Counted from the stretch's first letter, positions 34,437-43,588 are shown. The stretch is DNA of 48,120 nucleotides from Rufibacter sediminis (GCF_014269285.1 NZ_JACOAF010000058.1:282221-330340), one strand, 5' to 3'. Program-made: numbers and translations. Notes: generated by a model not told the origin, from the letters alone.

Positions 34437-35696
34437 ATGTCTATTCATCGGTTCATTTTGTGTTTTTGGGCTCTTTTTACAATTATGGCCCTAAAACCTC
34501 TGGAGAGTACCGCCTACGGAGTGCTGACGCATCAGGCCATTATAGATGTCGCCTGGAAGCCGTCTCTTGTGCCTTTGTTGAAGAAGAAATTCCCGGAGGC
34601 CACTCCTGAGCAACTGCAGCAAGCACATGCTCACGCTTACGGCGGAGCCATTATTCAAGACATGGGCTACTATCCCTTCGGAAACACGTTCTTCACAGAT
34701 CTGACCCACTATGTGAGGAGCGGCGACTTTATCATCGCCTTACTGGAGGAAGCGCACACCTTAAATGAATATGCCTTTGGACTGGGAGCCCTGGCCCATT
34801 ATTACGCCGATAATTACGGTCATCCTTTAGGCACCAACCTCTCCGTTCCGTTGGTGTACCCTGAGATGAAAGCAACCCACGGCACCAGTGTCACCTATGA
34901 AGAAAACCCACTGGCCCACGTGAAAATGGAGTTTGGGTTTGATGTGCTGCAGGTTGCCCGCGGAAATTACGCCCCGGAAGCGTACCGGGACTTCATAGGC
35001 TTTGAAGTAAGCCAAGAGTCGCTGGAGCGGGCTTTCCAAAAAACGTATGGTTTGAAGTTGGGTAGCCTGTTTGTAAACCTAAAGTTGACCATCGGGTCAT
35101 TCCGCCGCTCGGTAAGCACCCTGATCCCCAGTCTGACCAAAGCCGCCTGGAACCTGAAAGCTTCTGACATCAGAGCCGCAAAACCGAGCACTACCCGTCG
35201 GGAGTACCTGTATAGAATCAGGAAAACGGACTACCACCAAAAATGGGGGAGAGAGTACCAGCAGCCCAACCTGTTTCAGAAAGCATTGAGTTGGTTGTTG
35301 CGCGTGTTGCCTAAGATAGGGCCAAACCGTGCGCTGTCGTTCAAACCACCCACTCCCGCCGCCGAAAAGCTTTTCATGGAGAGTTTCAATGTCACTTCGC
35401 AGCAGTATAGCTCTGGTCTGCTGAAACTATCTTCCACCATCACCACTTTGTCCAACACAGATTTAGACACCGGCGACCGCACCAAACTTGGCAACTACGG
35501 CAAAGCCGATGAAACCTATGCCGCCTGGTTAGAGAAATTAGACAAAGAAGAATTCGCCACCCTCACGCCAGAAATGAAAAAGAACTTACTCCAATTCTAC
35601 TCAAAAGCTCCCACCCCCAAACAGCAGGATAAAAAGACCCAAGAAGAGTGGGAGAAAACGAAAGCTTTATTGACGAAAGTGAAAGCACTGAATTAA
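34437..35696 (+). CDS. Zinc-dependent phospholipase C-like secreted protein
   Basis: A 419-residue exported protein. The signal peptide covers residues 1-26 (ILCFWALFTIMALKPLESTAYG). The mature start GVLTHQAIID and later IQDMGYYPFG, TDLTHYVRSGDF and LGALAHYYADNYGHPLGTN provide His/Asp ligands arranged as in the zinc-dependent phospholipase C / S1-P1 nuclease fold, where the N-terminus itself helps bind zinc. Bacterial members of this domain often lie in cell-envelope proteins of unknown substrate. The C-terminal third is charged, lysine-rich and probably helical. The gene is alone, with a large gap upstream and a terminator downstream. The fold call is good; lipase activity is not shown. Confidence 0.83.
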   Translation: MSIHRFILCFWALFTIMALKPLESTAYGVLTHQAIIDVAWKPSLVPLLKKKFPEATPEQLQQAHAHAYGGAIIQDMGYYPFGNTFFTDLTHYVRSGDFIIALLEEAHTLNEYAFGLGALAHYYADNYGHPLGTNLSVPLVYPEMKATHGTSVTYEENPLAHVKMEFGFDVLQVARGNYAPEAYRDFIGFEVSQESLERAFQKTYGLKLGSLFVNLKLTIGSFRRSVSTLIPSLTKAAWNLKASDIRAAKPSTTRREYLYRIRKTDYHQKWGREYQQPNLFQKALSWLLRVLPKIGPNRALSFKPPTPAAEKLFMESFNVTSQQYSSGLLKLSSTITTLSNTDLDTGDRTKLGNYGKADETYAAWLEKLDKEEFATLTPEMKKNLLQFYSKAPTPKQQDKKTQEEWEKTKALLTKVKALN

Positions 35697-35731
35697 ATCA
35701 ATCATTTTGTGCTGTAAACTAACCGGAACGT

Positions 35732-35768
35732 AAAAGAGGCAGCTATGAAAGTAGCTGCCTCTTTTCTT
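35732..35768. terminator. Bidirectional terminator between the PLC-like gene and rmuC
   Basis: Perfect 14-bp stem AAAAGAGGCAGCTA / TAGCTGCCTCTTTT (35732-35745 with 35752-35765), 6-base loop. It has T-rich and A-rich flanks in both directions between two convergent genes. Confidence 0.92.
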
Positions 35769-35806
35769 ACTTTCCTTTCAAGGTTCTGTCTTCGATAACT
35801 CAACCT

Positions 35807-37180
35807 TTAACTATTCGCCTCTTCTAGGTTCTCTTCCTCCAGAGGATTTGTCTCCAGTAAGTGCTCCGCTACTGAGGGAGCGTTTTGAAGCCATTGGGTT
35901 TCCATGGTTTTGCTGGTGCGGGCGCCCAACTTTTTGAGCAGTTCTACCTTCTTCAGCAGATTTCCGTTTCCTTCGGAGAGCTTGTTCATGGCGGCATGGT
36001 ATTTCTGCTGGCTCCGGTCCAGGTTTACGCCGATGTCTTTTAAGTCTTCCAGGAAATTGGCGAATTTGTCGTACAGCTTGCCGCTTTCTTCGGCAATGCG
36101 CAGGACGTTGCGTTTCTGGCTTTCCTGTTTCCAAACGCTGGCCACGGTTCTGAGGGTGGCCAATAGGGTAGAAGTGGTCACGAACACGATGTTCCTGTCC
36201 AGCGCCTCCAGAAAAAGATCCCGGTCGTGCTGGATGGCTAGGTTGAAGGCCGGCTCAATAGGAATGTACATCAGCACGAAATCGGGGGAGTGGATGCCGT
36301 GCAGGAACTGGTAGTTCTTGCGGCTCAAATCTGAAAAGTGGGTCCTGATGGCTTGGACATGACTTTTCAGATAGACCTGCTGTTGTCCTTCATCTTCGCA
36401 GTTGCAATACGCATCATACGCCACCAAACTTACTTTGGAATCAATGATCAGGTGCTTGTTGTCGGGTAGGTCCACGATCACATCGGGCCGGAACACTTTA
36501 GCGTCATCGTGTTGGAGGACCTGCTCGCGCCGGTAGTGGACGTTCCGTTCCAGGCCAGATTTCTCCAGCAGGTTTTCCAGCAGGTACTCGCCCCAGTTGC
36601 CCTGCGCTTTTTTCTCGCCCCGCAAAGCCTTGGTCAAGTTCAGGGCATCCTGGCTCATCTGCTGGTTCAGGCTGGCCATGTAGGTGATCTGTTCCTTAAG
36701 AGAAGTGCTGTCCTTCAGGGTTTTCTCATACGTTTGCTCCACCTTGTTCTCGAATTCCTTGATGCGCTCTTTCAGCGGAGATAAGACCTGCTCCAGATTC
36801 TCAGCGGAGGTTTTCCGGAAGTGCTCGGCGTTGGTGACCAGTACCTGATTAGACACTTGCGTGAATTGCTGCATGAACGTTTCGCGGAGGTGCGACAGCT
36901 CGGCGCGTTCATCGGAGAGCTTCTGCTTCAGGTGGTAGATGTCGTTTTCAGCGCGGGTGACCTCGGCGTGCAGTTCCATCACCTTGCTGTTCTCCCGGCG
37001 AAGCTGCTCCTGCAGCTTCTGCATTTCGGCCTGGGCCGCTTCCTGCTGCTTGAGGGCGAAGGCTTTGTCTGCTTCCTGGTTTTGGAGCGAAGTCCGGAGG
37101 GCGGCTAACTTGCCTTGGACCAGAAAATAGGCGAGAATGGCACCAATCAGAAATGAAAGAAGGGCAAGCGTTATGTCCAT
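35807..37180 (-). CDS. rmuC: DNA recombination protein RmuC
   Basis: A 457-residue protein with an N-terminal membrane anchor (ALLSFLIGAILAYFLVQG, residues 5-22), a long coiled coil (about 25-190) and the RmuC nuclease-like domain: ALRGEKKAQGNWGEYLLENL near 184-203, RPDVIVDLPDNKHLIIDSKV near 234-253 (the PD...D-x-K core of the restriction-endonuclease-like fold), and FVLMYIPIEPAFNLAI. E. coli RmuC limits inversions at short inverted repeats and is proposed to act on DNA secondary structures. This is notable in a genome window full of palindromes, though it is only a correlation. Convergent with the PLC-like gene. Confidence 0.95.
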   Translation of the reverse strand: MDITLALLSFLIGAILAYFLVQGKLAALRTSLQNQEADKAFALKQQEAAQAEMQKLQEQLRRENSKVMELHAEVTRAENDIYHLKQKLSDERAELSHLRETFMQQFTQVSNQVLVTNAEHFRKTSAENLEQVLSPLKERIKEFENKVEQTYEKTLKDSTSLKEQITYMASLNQQMSQDALNLTKALRGEKKAQGNWGEYLLENLLEKSGLERNVHYRREQVLQHDDAKVFRPDVIVDLPDNKHLIIDSKVSLVAYDAYCNCEDEGQQQVYLKSHVQAIRTHFSDLSRKNYQFLHGIHSPDFVLMYIPIEPAFNLAIQHDRDLFLEALDRNIVFVTTSTLLATLRTVASVWKQESQKRNVLRIAEESGKLYDKFANFLEDLKDIGVNLDRSQQKYHAAMNKLSEGNGNLLKKVELLKKLGARTSKTMETQWLQNAPSVAEHLLETNPLEEENLEEANS

Positions 37181-37546
37181 GGCAGAGCAGCTATATCAGG
37201 TGAAGGAACATCTAAAGATACGGCAAAAGTGCCCAAGCCTAAAATTTTTTGCAATTAGTAATAGGGTTAGCAAGGGAGTTGGCTGTCACTAGTGAGAAGC
37301 TGCCTTATTTTTGATCGAACAAATGGAAAAGTACGTGGTTACTTCTGGAGGTTTCGGGTATTAATAGAGTATCGGAACTGATAGCTGCGGAAGGAGATTT
37401 TTGCGGTGGCAAGGAGTTGAACGGGAGCGAGGTAGCGGCGGCAACAGGGTATCCTGAAATTAAGGAACTATATTTCCTTTTCAGGGGATGAAAGCGCAAC
37501 TTTCGGCGTTAGTTCCGTAAGGCAGGGTGAAGTACTGGAAAACGAT
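37181..37546. other. Intergenic stretch of about 365 bases, no gene seen
   Basis: It separates the divergent rmuC and DUF2062 genes. Short open frames exist on both strands but have neither a plausible start nor recognisable sequence. It presumably holds the promoters of both genes. No family palindrome was found. Confidence 0.55.
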
Positions 37547-37561
37547 TTGTATTTGAGAAAC

Positions 37562-38056
37562 GTGTTACTATCAAGAAAAGTAGGAGTGAAGCAATTTATA
37601 CGCCGCAAGCTGTGGGAGCCGGTGCTGGAATTAGTGAAGCAAGGCATCACTCCGCACCAGTTGGCGTTGACCATAACCCTGGGCGCGGGTTTCGGGATGG
37701 TTCCTTTTCTGGGGCTGACCACCTTGTTATGTACTTTCTGGGCCATCCGGTTCCGGCTCAACGTGGCGTTTACCATTCTCATCGGGTACATCATGCAGCC
37801 CGTGCAGCTCGCCTTGTATGTTCCTTTTGTGGATCTGGGCCAGAGTATTTTCCCGGTGACACCCATTCCGTTCTCGCTGGACAAACTTACCAGCATGTTC
37901 CGGGCCGATTGGCTCAATGCGCTGCAACAACTTTGGTTGGCTAATCTGGTGGGCATCATGGCCTGGCTGCTGTGCTTTATCCCGTTCGGGTTTGCCGTGT
38001 ATTTCTCCAGCCGCAAGGTGTTGCACCGGGTGCTTCCCGTCCAGCAAGTGGCCTAA
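37562..38056 (+). CDS. DUF2062 domain membrane protein
   Basis: A protein of about 164 residues with three to four hydrophobic segments. DUF2062 hallmarks are KQGITPHQLALTITLGAGFG, MVPFLGLTTLLCTFWAIRFR and LNVAFTILIGYIMQPVQLAL, followed by a final membrane helix IMAWLLCFIPFGFAVYF. The family is found as a small inner-membrane protein or as a tail on glycosyltransferases, and its function is unknown. The start is uncertain: GTG 37562 is preferred, and TTG 37547 in the same frame is the alternative; no ATG gives the full domain. A palindrome overlaps its stop codon. Confidence 0.82.
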   Translation: MLLSRKVGVKQFIRRKLWEPVLELVKQGITPHQLALTITLGAGFGMVPFLGLTTLLCTFWAIRFRLNVAFTILIGYIMQPVQLALYVPFVDLGQSIFPVTPIPFSLDKLTSMFRADWLNALQQLWLANLVGIMAWLLCFIPFGFAVYFSSRKVLHRVLPVQQVA

Positions 38057-38096
38057 CGTTTTCGGCCTGTTTTTCAGAATCTGGCTTCAAAACCGT
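38055..38096. repeat. Palindrome-family copy after the DUF2062 gene
   Basis: AACGTTTTCGGCCTGTTTTT then CAGAATCTGGCTTCAAAACC, imperfect. It begins at the DUF2062 stop codon. Confidence 0.65.
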
Positions 38097-38302
38097 CTTT
38101 CAATCTTCCTTTCTTATCCGGGGTGAACAACGGCGCCGCTTCTAAACGGAAGCTGTGGTTTATACCCTTTTTTCTGGCGGATTCAGGGTTAAAGGAACAC
38201 CCGGTCTTTCTATGCGTACGATTTACCTGAGCTTTCCAGCCTGCGGTGAACGTTGACGTTTTCTGCGGATGGTAGCCATCGTTTCATCAAATACGCAAGT
38301 TC

Positions 38303-39610
38303 ATGACCACAATTCCGCAAGAGAAAGTGTTGGACAATTCTATTCGTCTGCTGCTGGAAGGGTTTCCTTTCATTCAGAACCGGGTAGAGCGGTTCAACTC
38401 CAATATTTTCAAGACCAGAATCCTGTTTCAGAACGTCATTTGCCTGCACGGTGAAGAGGCCGCCAAGATCTTTTATGATCCCGATAAGTTCATGCGCCTG
38501 GGGGCTATCCCCAACCGGATTCAGAATACCCTGATGGGGAAAGACGCCATCCAGACTTTGGATGGAGCCGCGCACCTGCACCGTAAAGCCATGTTCATGT
38601 CTTTGATGACCCCAGACAGCCTGCACCAGATCAACCGGCTCATGTCGCAGCAGTGGCAACGGTACATCAAGAAGTGGGAGCAGATGGAGCAAGTGGTGCT
38701 CTTTGAGGAGGTGCAGGATCTTCTGTGTCGCGTGGCCTGTGCCTGGACCGGGGTGCCGCTCAAAGAAAAAGAAGTTCGTAAACGGGCCCAGGATTTTACC
38801 GCCATGGTAGACGCTTTCGGGGCCGTGGGACCAAGGCACATGCGCGGCCGGAAAGCCCGCAAAAGAGCGGAGAAGTGGATTGAGAAAGTCATCCAGCAGA
38901 TCAGGAAGGGCGATTTAGAAGTGCCAGACGGTTCCCCTGCCCACGTGATGGCGTTTCACCGCGACCATGATGACAACTTGCTGGATAAGCACATGGCGGC
39001 GGTGGAGCTGATCAACCTGCTAAGGCCAATCGTGGCCATTGCCACGTACATCACATTTGGCGCTTTGGCGATGCACGATCATCCGGTGGCGCAGCGCAAA
39101 ATTGCAGATGATGAAGAGAACTACGTAGAGTGGTTTGTGCAGGAAGTGCGCCGCTTTTATCCTTTCGGTCCGTTTTTGGGAAATCGGGTCAAAAATGACT
39201 TCAGCTGGGGCGGGCACGATTTCAAGAAAGGCACCCTGGTTTTCCTGGACATCTACGGCACCCTGCACGACCCTAACATCTGGGAGCACCCTCATGAATT
39301 CTACCCGTACCGCTTCAAGCACTGGAAAGGCAGTCCCTTCGATCTGATTCCGCAGGGCGGCGGCGATCATTTCTCCGGCCACCGCTGCGCCGGCGAGTGG
39401 GTGACCATTGAAGCCATGAAAGTGTCCATGGTGTACCTGGCCAAGCACATGACCTACGAGGTGCCTCAGCAGGATTTGAGTTACAGTCTAGTGCGGATGC
39501 CCACGCGGCCCAAAAGCAACTTCATCATCACCAACGTGAAAGCGAACGAACTGCCCACCCAGGTGGATAGAACCGTTCTCTCCAAGTGCCCTTTCCATCA
39601 CACTGCCTGA
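38303..39610 (+). CDS. Cytochrome P450, CYP152-type fatty-acid peroxygenase
   Basis: A 435-residue heme enzyme. The heme-thiolate loop QGGGDHFSGHRCAGEWVTIE (351-370) has C362 and the CYP152-specific GHRCxGEW sequence. The ExxR motif is E281-R284. In helix I the usual acid-alcohol pair is replaced by R241-P242 (NLLRPIVAIATYITF), the arginine that anchors the fatty-acid carboxylate in CYP152 enzymes, allowing H2O2 to be used directly. Q84 (DAIQTLDG) occupies the position where P450-BS-beta has Gln and the alkene-forming OleT has His, suggesting alpha/beta-hydroxylation over decarboxylation. No reductase or ferredoxin gene is nearby, consistent with peroxygenase use. It is cytoplasmic and monocistronic. 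The C-terminus KCPFHHTA is unusual. Confidence 0.93.
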   Translation: MTTIPQEKVLDNSIRLLLEGFPFIQNRVERFNSNIFKTRILFQNVICLHGEEAAKIFYDPDKFMRLGAIPNRIQNTLMGKDAIQTLDGAAHLHRKAMFMSLMTPDSLHQINRLMSQQWQRYIKKWEQMEQVVLFEEVQDLLCRVACAWTGVPLKEKEVRKRAQDFTAMVDAFGAVGPRHMRGRKARKRAEKWIEKVIQQIRKGDLEVPDGSPAHVMAFHRDHDDNLLDKHMAAVELINLLRPIVAIATYITFGALAMHDHPVAQRKIADDEENYVEWFVQEVRRFYPFGPFLGNRVKNDFSWGGHDFKKGTLVFLDIYGTLHDPNIWEHPHEFYPYRFKHWKGSPFDLIPQGGGDHFSGHRCAGEWVTIEAMKVSMVYLAKHMTYEVPQQDLSYSLVRMPTRPKSNFIITNVKANELPTQVDRTVLSKCPFHHTA

Positions 39611-39665
39611 TGGTAAAGGTTTGCTGAAAAGCGGAGGGTGTAAATTCCTTTAAGACAACGTGCTT

Positions 39666-39705
39666 ACGTTTCGGGCCTGGTTTTCAGAAATCCGACCCGA
39701 AACGT
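39666..39705. repeat. Palindrome-family copy
   Basis: ACGTTTCGGGCCTGGTTTTC then AGAAATCCGACCCGAAACGT; arms pair over about 18 bases with few mismatches. Confidence 0.78.
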
Positions 39706-39765
39706 TTCCGGGCACTAACGAGGTCTGAAGGCAGATGCTTCGTTCACGGGAGAAGAATCGGCTTG

Positions 39766-39804
39766 CCGTTTTAAGGGTGTTTATCAAAAACAGGCGGAAA
39801 ACGG
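39766..39804. repeat. Palindrome-family copy
   Basis: CCGTTTTAAGGGTGTTTATC then AAAAACAGGCGGAAAACGG; imperfect arms around a short centre. Confidence 0.68.
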
Positions 39805-39951
39805 AAAGTTCCTTTCAGGAGTAGGGTTAACCCCCAAAGTAGATGTCTATCAGGAAAATAAGCCTAAAAGGTGCCGAAGAAAGTTGGAGCTTAAAAAGGA
39901 ACAAGCTAACTTTTAGGCCATTTCTCACTCACGTAAACCTTCCGTTTCCAA

Positions 39952-40425
39952 ATGAAGTCATTCTTAACGCTGGCAGTGGTCTTCTCCTTCAGCACCCTTT
40001 CCTTTGCTCAAAGTGATATCCCATCGGCTAAGCCCGGAGTCCAGTACGGCAAAAAAGTAAAAGCGGCAAAGGCCGTGTCGGCGGATAAACTGGCGCAGAA
40101 AGTTACCCCAGAGGCACCGTTCGCGGGTCAGATGGAGGGTACCGTGGTGGAAGTCTGCAAAAAGAAAGGCTGCTTCATGAAACTGGCCCGGGAGAACGGC
40201 GAGTCCATCATGGTGAAGTTCACTGATTATGCCTTTTTCATGCCGCAGGACATTGTAGGCAAGAAAGTAGTGCTGGAAGGAACGGCTACCATGAAGGAAA
40301 CCTCGATGGAGCGCTTGCAGCACTTCGCCGAAGACGCCGGTAAAAGCAAAGAGGAGATTGCCAAAATCACTAAACCTGTGCAGGAAATAGAGATCACCGC
40401 TGATGGCGTGCTGGTGGTGAAGTAA
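39952..40425 (+). CDS. DUF4920 domain protein, periplasmic
   Basis: A 157-residue exported protein. The signal peptide MKSFLTLAVVFSFSTLSFAQ is cut near A19-Q20. The body is DUF4920, an OB-like fold with VVEVCKKKGCFMKL (two cysteines) and VKFTDYAFFMPQDIVGKKVV, then EITADGVLVV at the end. The family is nearly restricted to Bacteroidota and has no known activity; the conserved Cys pair might bind a metal or form a disulfide. The gene is single and has a hairpin terminator directly downstream. Confidence 0.87.
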   Translation: MKSFLTLAVVFSFSTLSFAQSDIPSAKPGVQYGKKVKAAKAVSADKLAQKVTPEAPFAGQMEGTVVEVCKKKGCFMKLARENGESIMVKFTDYAFFMPQDIVGKKVVLEGTATMKETSMERLQHFAEDAGKSKEEIAKITKPVQEIEITADGVLVVK

Positions 40426-40446
40426 AGCACGAAGGAGCTTTTTGGT

Positions 40447-40486
40447 GCCAGAACAGGACAGCCGGAAAGCCGTCCTGTTCTGGCCT
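40447..40486 (+). terminator. Hairpin after the DUF4920 gene
   Basis: Perfect 13-bp stem GCCAGAACAGGAC / GTCCTGTTCTGGC (40447-40459 with 40472-40484). No strong T-tract follows, so terminator function is likely but not certain. Confidence 0.7.
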
Positions 40487-40534
40487 GACTTGCCTTTACC
40501 AAAACTGCCCTTTACGCATTAACGTCATTACCGT

Positions 40535-40582
40535 ACCTGCTTTTTGGGGCCGATTTCAGGAAATCGGCCCCAAAAAGCAGGT
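40535..40582. repeat. Palindrome-family copy with perfect 22-bp arms
   Basis: Arms 40535-40556 and 40561-40582 are exact reverse complements around CAGG. Core GGGGCCGATTTC. It lies just beyond the end of the AddB-like gene, between convergent genes. Confidence 0.92.
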
Positions 40583-40587
40583 TTGTG

Positions 40588-43503
40588 TTAGCCACGGGCG
40601 CAGATGCTTTTATAGGCGCAGTATTGGCAGGTCTCCAGATCATTGGTCTTCCGGATGGGTTCCTCAGGGTCCAGCATCCGGAAGACCAATTCTTTTAAAA
40701 GCCGTTCAGAGGTTTCCATGAAATCAGCGGGCGCTCCGGCGGCGTCTATGAAGGGAAGATCAGAAGTGAGCACCCCCGCGCCCAGGTTCCGGAACGAGAT
40801 GATGCCTGCCTCAAAGTCATAACTCGATTTGGGCAGGTTCAGGACCTTGCTTTCCAGTAGACTGCCTTTCTGGATCTCTTTGGCCAGAATGTAGCGGTAC
40901 AGCCAGAGTTGGCGCACTTTGTCCAGATGGCGGTCGTGGAGCAGGGTGGTTTCCAGATCTTCGGGGTTCACCTTCAAGTTACGGGCCTCTACTTTCCCGG
41001 TTTTATAGTCAATTACGCGCAGGGTGTGGCCGCTGAGATCAATGCGGTCGGCTTTTCCGGCGATGCGCACGGGCACCTTTTCGCCGGAAGGCAGCTTCAC
41101 GTCCAGCTCGGTGAGCAGCGTTTCTTCCAGTTGCAGGATGTACAGCGGCAGTTCCTCTGATGCTTGCAGGTTCTCCAGATAACGGGTCAACAGCTGCACG
41201 GCCACTTGGTACAGAATCAGGTTCATGCCCTGTTCGGGCAGGTTGCCCAGCGTACCGCGCTTGAACTCCAGTTGCACCTTCTTGGGCAGATTCGCCAGCA
41301 TCACGGCCACATCAGCTGGCTGGATGGGCTTGGCTTCCTCAGCGAACGGCCGGAAATAATCTTCCAGCACCTGGTGCACAATCGTCCCGAAGGTATCGGC
41401 ACCCACCAGTTCATCAATCTCGTCCACTTCCTCCAGCTTGGCAATCCGGCTGAAATAATATTGCAGCGTGCAGTTCACGTACTGGTTCAGGTGCGAAGGA
41501 TAGAGCCCGCGCCGGAGTTGCTCTTTCAGTTTGCCCAGCACCACCTCGTCTTTCTGAATGATGATGTCCGGCTCGTATTCTTTCGTGTCCAGCTGCTCCA
41601 CCACCGCCGTCAACTCCCGGAACTTGATGTTGGGATTCCGGAGCGCCAGGTCGTGCTGCAACTGCAGAATGAAGCGGCTTTTCTCGCCGGAGCCGTACGT
41701 GTCTGAGGGCAGCACGTAGAGCAGGTTCACGCGTTTGGCGCGCTGCAACAGCCGGTAGAAGTAATACGAAGTAATGCTCTCTTGCTCAGCGTAGGTAGGC
41801 AGCCCGAACGTGCGCAACACATCATACGGGAACAGCGAGTTCTGCTTCTTAGGCTGAGGCAGCACGTTCTCATTCACGCTAAGGATGATGAGGTTCTCAA
41901 AATCCAGGGCGCGGGTCTCCAGCATCCCCATGACCTGCGTGGGGGAAATCGGTTCACCGCTGAACGGGAGCTTTGTGCTACTGATCTGCTCGTAAAGGAA
42001 CTTCTTGAAACTGCGCACCGAGATCTTGTGCTCGCGGCAGTCAAACAAAGAATCCAGCCGCTTCACGATGGTGTACAGAATGAAGAGGTACTCCGTTTCG
42101 ATGGGATTTTCAGATTCCACCCTATAAATGCGTCCCAGTGCGTCCACCAGGTGGTACAGGGTGTCAATGAGGTCGGTGCAGTCGTTCCAGGTCCGGAAGA
42201 GGGTGATGAACATCGGGTGCTCGCGGCCCAGCTGGATGATCTCCTGTGCGGTGAGCAGCACGCTGTTGCGCTGCACCATCTCGTCCAGCACGTGTTGGAA
42301 CAGGTCCAGGTCGGTTTCGCGCTCCGCGATGCTGTTCAGGTACTGCTCGTAGCGGCGCAGAAAAGGGTGCTGCAACAGTTTGGTGACGGCCAGGTGGTGG
42401 TAGCGATTTACTTTGTAGCCGGTGTCAGTGGGTTGCACAACGCCCGTGAGGTGCACTTCAAACAGCAGATCCACCAGGTTGAACAGGGGTGTGCCTTTGA
42501 ACGAGAGACCCATGGTGACGTTGTAATCCGAGACTTCGTCTGAGATGGAGTGCAGCACCGGCAGGAGCAGGGTTTCGTCCGGCAACACGATGGCGATCTC
42601 CGCTTTGGGGTCCTTTTCCCGAATCTCGCGCAAAAGCTGCCCGGCAATCTTGCCCTGCATGCTGGCGTTGGCCACACCAATGGCGTTGATTTCCTTCGTG
42701 TCTTGCAGGAGCAGGTTCTGTTGCCAGTTCCACTCGGGCAGCGGCCACTTGGCTTTGTAGCGTTTCAGGAAATGACCGGCCCGTTTGTCAGACTCCGGGG
42801 CCATGTAGTAGTCATCGGAATCAAAGAAAACATCGGCTTTGCCGGCTTCCAGCAGCGTCTGGATGATCTTCTGCTCGGCGTTGCTCAGGGCGTTCAGTCC
42901 CACGAACACGTACCGGAAACAGCCTTTGTCGCTCTGCGCGATGTCTTTGATGCGGCTGGCCACCATCCGGAAGGCCATGCCGGTATACGCCTGCTTGTCT
43001 TTGGCGAGCTTCTCGCGCAGGGCGTGGTAAGTCTGCTCCAGATTCACCCACAGCTGGAAATACTGCTTCACGTTGGCCGTGGGCACGCTGCTGCCCGGCT
43101 TGGCGGGGTCCCAGCGCTCCAGGGCCTTGGCCTCGCTCAAGTACTCAAATACCGCCTTGGGGTCTACCAGCTCCATGTCCATGCGCGAGAAATCCTCCAG
43201 CAGCGTAGCCGACCAGCCCACAAACTGGTCGAAGTCCAGCTTCGGATCGAAGCGCAGCATGATGTCATACAGGTCCAGTTGCAGGTGCAGCGGCTCCAGC
43301 ACGTCCACGTTGGCCATGTTGCAGACAAACTCCTCCATGGAGTAAATCTGCGGCGACCAGATGCCGGTGGGCGCCGCCTGCGCCAGGGCGTTCTTGAAGT
43401 ACAGGGTGGCCCGGCGCGTGGGCAGCACAATGCACAGGTCGCTCAGTTGCTCGGTGTAGGTCTGGTAGATGTGTTCAGCGGTTTGCCGAAGGAAGGATTG
43501 CAT
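40588..43503 (-). CDS. AddB-like PD-(D/E)XK nuclease/helicase-like protein with Fe-S site
   Basis: A protein of about 971 residues. The N-terminal two-thirds is a degenerate superfamily-1 helicase fold: LCIVLPTRRATLYFKNAL near residue 25 stands in for Walker A, and AIVLPDETLLLPVL and LIILSVNENVLPQPKKQN follow. The C-terminal nuclease domain shows FGTIVHQVLEDYFRPF, GKADRIDLSGHTLRVIDYKT (D and K of PD-(D/E)XK), and an Fe-S cluster set built from the cysteine in YVNCTLQYYF plus the terminal CQYCAYKSIC. This matches the Bacteroidota AddB-like partner of AddA, which processes double-strand breaks. No addA lies in the window. The ATG at 43503 is preferred; 43542 is an alternative. Confidence 0.88.
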   Translation of the reverse strand: MQSFLRQTAEHIYQTYTEQLSDLCIVLPTRRATLYFKNALAQAAPTGIWSPQIYSMEEFVCNMANVDVLEPLHLQLDLYDIMLRFDPKLDFDQFVGWSATLLEDFSRMDMELVDPKAVFEYLSEAKALERWDPAKPGSSVPTANVKQYFQLWVNLEQTYHALREKLAKDKQAYTGMAFRMVASRIKDIAQSDKGCFRYVFVGLNALSNAEQKIIQTLLEAGKADVFFDSDDYYMAPESDKRAGHFLKRYKAKWPLPEWNWQQNLLLQDTKEINAIGVANASMQGKIAGQLLREIREKDPKAEIAIVLPDETLLLPVLHSISDEVSDYNVTMGLSFKGTPLFNLVDLLFEVHLTGVVQPTDTGYKVNRYHHLAVTKLLQHPFLRRYEQYLNSIAERETDLDLFQHVLDEMVQRNSVLLTAQEIIQLGREHPMFITLFRTWNDCTDLIDTLYHLVDALGRIYRVESENPIETEYLFILYTIVKRLDSLFDCREHKISVRSFKKFLYEQISSTKLPFSGEPISPTQVMGMLETRALDFENLIILSVNENVLPQPKKQNSLFPYDVLRTFGLPTYAEQESITSYYFYRLLQRAKRVNLLYVLPSDTYGSGEKSRFILQLQHDLALRNPNIKFRELTAVVEQLDTKEYEPDIIIQKDEVVLGKLKEQLRRGLYPSHLNQYVNCTLQYYFSRIAKLEEVDEIDELVGADTFGTIVHQVLEDYFRPFAEEAKPIQPADVAVMLANLPKKVQLEFKRGTLGNLPEQGMNLILYQVAVQLLTRYLENLQASEELPLYILQLEETLLTELDVKLPSGEKVPVRIAGKADRIDLSGHTLRVIDYKTGKVEARNLKVNPEDLETTLLHDRHLDKVRQLWLYRYILAKEIQKGSLLESKVLNLPKSSYDFEAGIISFRNLGAGVLTSDLPFIDAAGAPADFMETSERLLKELVFRMLDPEEPIRKTNDLETCQYCAYKSICARG

Positions 43504-43551
43504 GGCGCGGGGCAGTATCTGGTAGCACGTTTCAAGAAGCAAGTTACAACC

Positions 43552-43588
43552 ATTTTAGCCCTGTTTTCCGGAAAACAGCCCCAAAACA
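43552..43588. repeat. Palindrome-family copy upstream of the phosphatase gene
   Basis: CATTTTAGCCCTGTTTTCCG then GAAAACAGCCCCAAAACA, nearly perfect with the centre CCGG. It lies in the divergent gap, so it is not a terminator of either gene. Confidence 0.82.

Larger units (their letters stand above)
39611..39951. other. Intergenic region of 341 bases with two or three palindromes
   Basis: No gene is seen. It contains family palindromes at 39666-39705 and 39766-39804 and a half copy near 39903-39920 (ACTTTTAGGCCATTTCTCAC). Confidence 0.7.

Noticed and set aside
37305..37499. 64-codon minus-strand frame between rmuC and DUF2062
   Set aside because: No family resemblance or start context, and Ser/Pro-rich composition typical of chance frames.
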